In this document: piece by piece, positions 4,987 through 5,527 of the stretch
Layout: the number at the start of each line of letters is the position of its first letter
Numbering within the stretch: position 1 is the first letter of the stretch
NCBI GenBank assembly: GCA_030612965.1
Contig: JAUWMW010000162.1
Span: 1-5,527 of the forward strand
Length of the DNA stretch: 5,527 nt
DNA from: a bacterium
GTDB taxonomy: Bacteria > Zixibacteria > MSB-5A5 > GN15 > FEB-12
Direction: 5' to 3'
Notes under the pieces: model-generated
The model's input: only the letters and a program-made list of their open reading frames with translations
What the model was told of the DNA's origin: nothing
Databases searched by the model: none
Made by a program: the position numbers and the translations under genes

Positions 4987-5527
4987 TCATGCCAGTTGCC
5001 GGAACTGCGGATCCGACAAGTAAGCCTCTATAAATCGATCGATATCGCCGTCCATCACCGCCTGCACGTTCCCGGTTTCGACCGAGGTGCGATGGTCCTT
5101 GACCATGTTGTAAGGGTGAAAAACGTACGACCGAATTTGCGAGCCCCACTCGATCTTCTTTTTTGCCTCGTCATACTTAGCCATCTTGGCCGCTTCTTCT
5201 TCCAGCTTCAACTGGTACAGTCGAGACTTGAGCACCGTGAACGCGGCATCCTTGTTGCGATGCTGACTCCGTTCCGATTGACAGGTTACAACGATCCCGG
5301 ATGGGAGGTGCGTCAGTCGGATGGCCGATGAAGTCTTGTTGACATGTTGACCGCCGGCGCCGGAAGCACGGTAGGTATCTACACGTACGTCATCGTCTTT
5401 GATCTCGATTTCGATGTTGTCGTCCACCATCGGATAGACATGAACTGAGACGAACGAAGTGTGTCGGCGCGAGTTGGCGTCAAACGGTGATATACGCACC
5501 AGCCGATGCACACCGGATTCCGCTTTG
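4987..5527 (-). CDS. prfB: Peptide chain release factor 2, C-terminal part (5' end outside window)
   Basis: About 179 residues are visible, entering from the right edge in the frame KAESGVHRLVRISPFD and ending at a TGA at 4989-4987. RF2 recognises UAA and UGA stop codons and triggers peptide release in the ribosome. The catalytic GGQ of domain 3 is at 5355-5347 in GAGGQHVNKT. RRHTSF next to SPFD distinguishes RF2 from RF1. WGSQIRSYVFHPYNMVKDHR and the closing FIEAYL region are standard family C-terminal elements. The internal GTG at 5511 is a valine codon of SGVHRL, not a start. The N-terminal domain, the SPF-type anticodon-like motif and any programmed +1 frameshift site lie outside the window. 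All neighbouring genes except fmdB end in TGA, a codon this factor reads. Confidence 0.97.
   Translation of the reverse strand, partial: KAESGVHRLVRISPFDANSRRHTSFVSVHVYPMVDDNIEIEIKDDDVRVDTYRASGAGGQHVNKTSSAIRLTHLPSGIVVTCQSERSQHRNKDAAFTVLKSRLYQLKLEEEAAKMAKYDEAKKKIEWGSQIRSYVFHPYNMVKDHRTSVETGNVQAVMDGDIDRFIEAYLSDPQFRQLA

Noticed and set aside
5509..5511. GTG as the start of the prfB frame
   Set aside because: The frame stays open to the window edge and the codons before it encode KAESG, which belongs to the conserved release factor segment before VHRL.

Overview
The window is bacterial DNA of moderate GC content. Every gene I can support is on the minus strand, so transcription runs from high to low coordinates. 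A bacterial class I release factor and an ATP-type PEP carboxykinase confirm a bacterial source. No protein fixes the phylum. The dense small palindromic repeats around fmdB recall genomes of uncultured environmental lineages (candidate Zixibacteria, some Deltaproteobacteria), but that is an impression from memory and not a placement.

Right to left: the 3' part of prfB (release factor 2, entering from the window edge), a 52-nt gap, then pta (phosphotransacetylase), a class I aminotransferase of aspartate-aminotransferase type, and pckA (ATP-dependent PEP carboxykinase). The last three are packed like an operon: 5 nt between pta and the aminotransferase, and a 4-nt ATGA overlap between the aminotransferase and pckA. 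Together they join acetyl-CoA/acetyl-phosphate exchange, aspartate/oxaloacetate exchange and oxaloacetate-to-PEP conversion, a plausible gluconeogenic or amino-acid-catabolic node. No acetate kinase is visible.

The left third differs. A small FmdB-type zinc-ribbon gene with a serine-rich tail lies between two repeat-filled spacers. The right spacer (790-1069) holds two copies of a 21-nt direct repeat enclosing a copy of a dispersed ATTGCGAGGAG-type palindrome and two strong hairpins. The left spacer (78-465) ends in a chain of modules bounded by GTAGG/CCTAC, three of them clean hairpins; the last one supplies the stop codon of fmdB. At the left edge a minus-strand reading frame may be the 5' end of another gene, possibly YjbQ-like.

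I found no CRISPR array, tRNA, rRNA, transposase, toxin-antitoxin or defence gene, and no evidence of an undescribed multi-gene system. The least explained part is the repeat architecture around fmdB.
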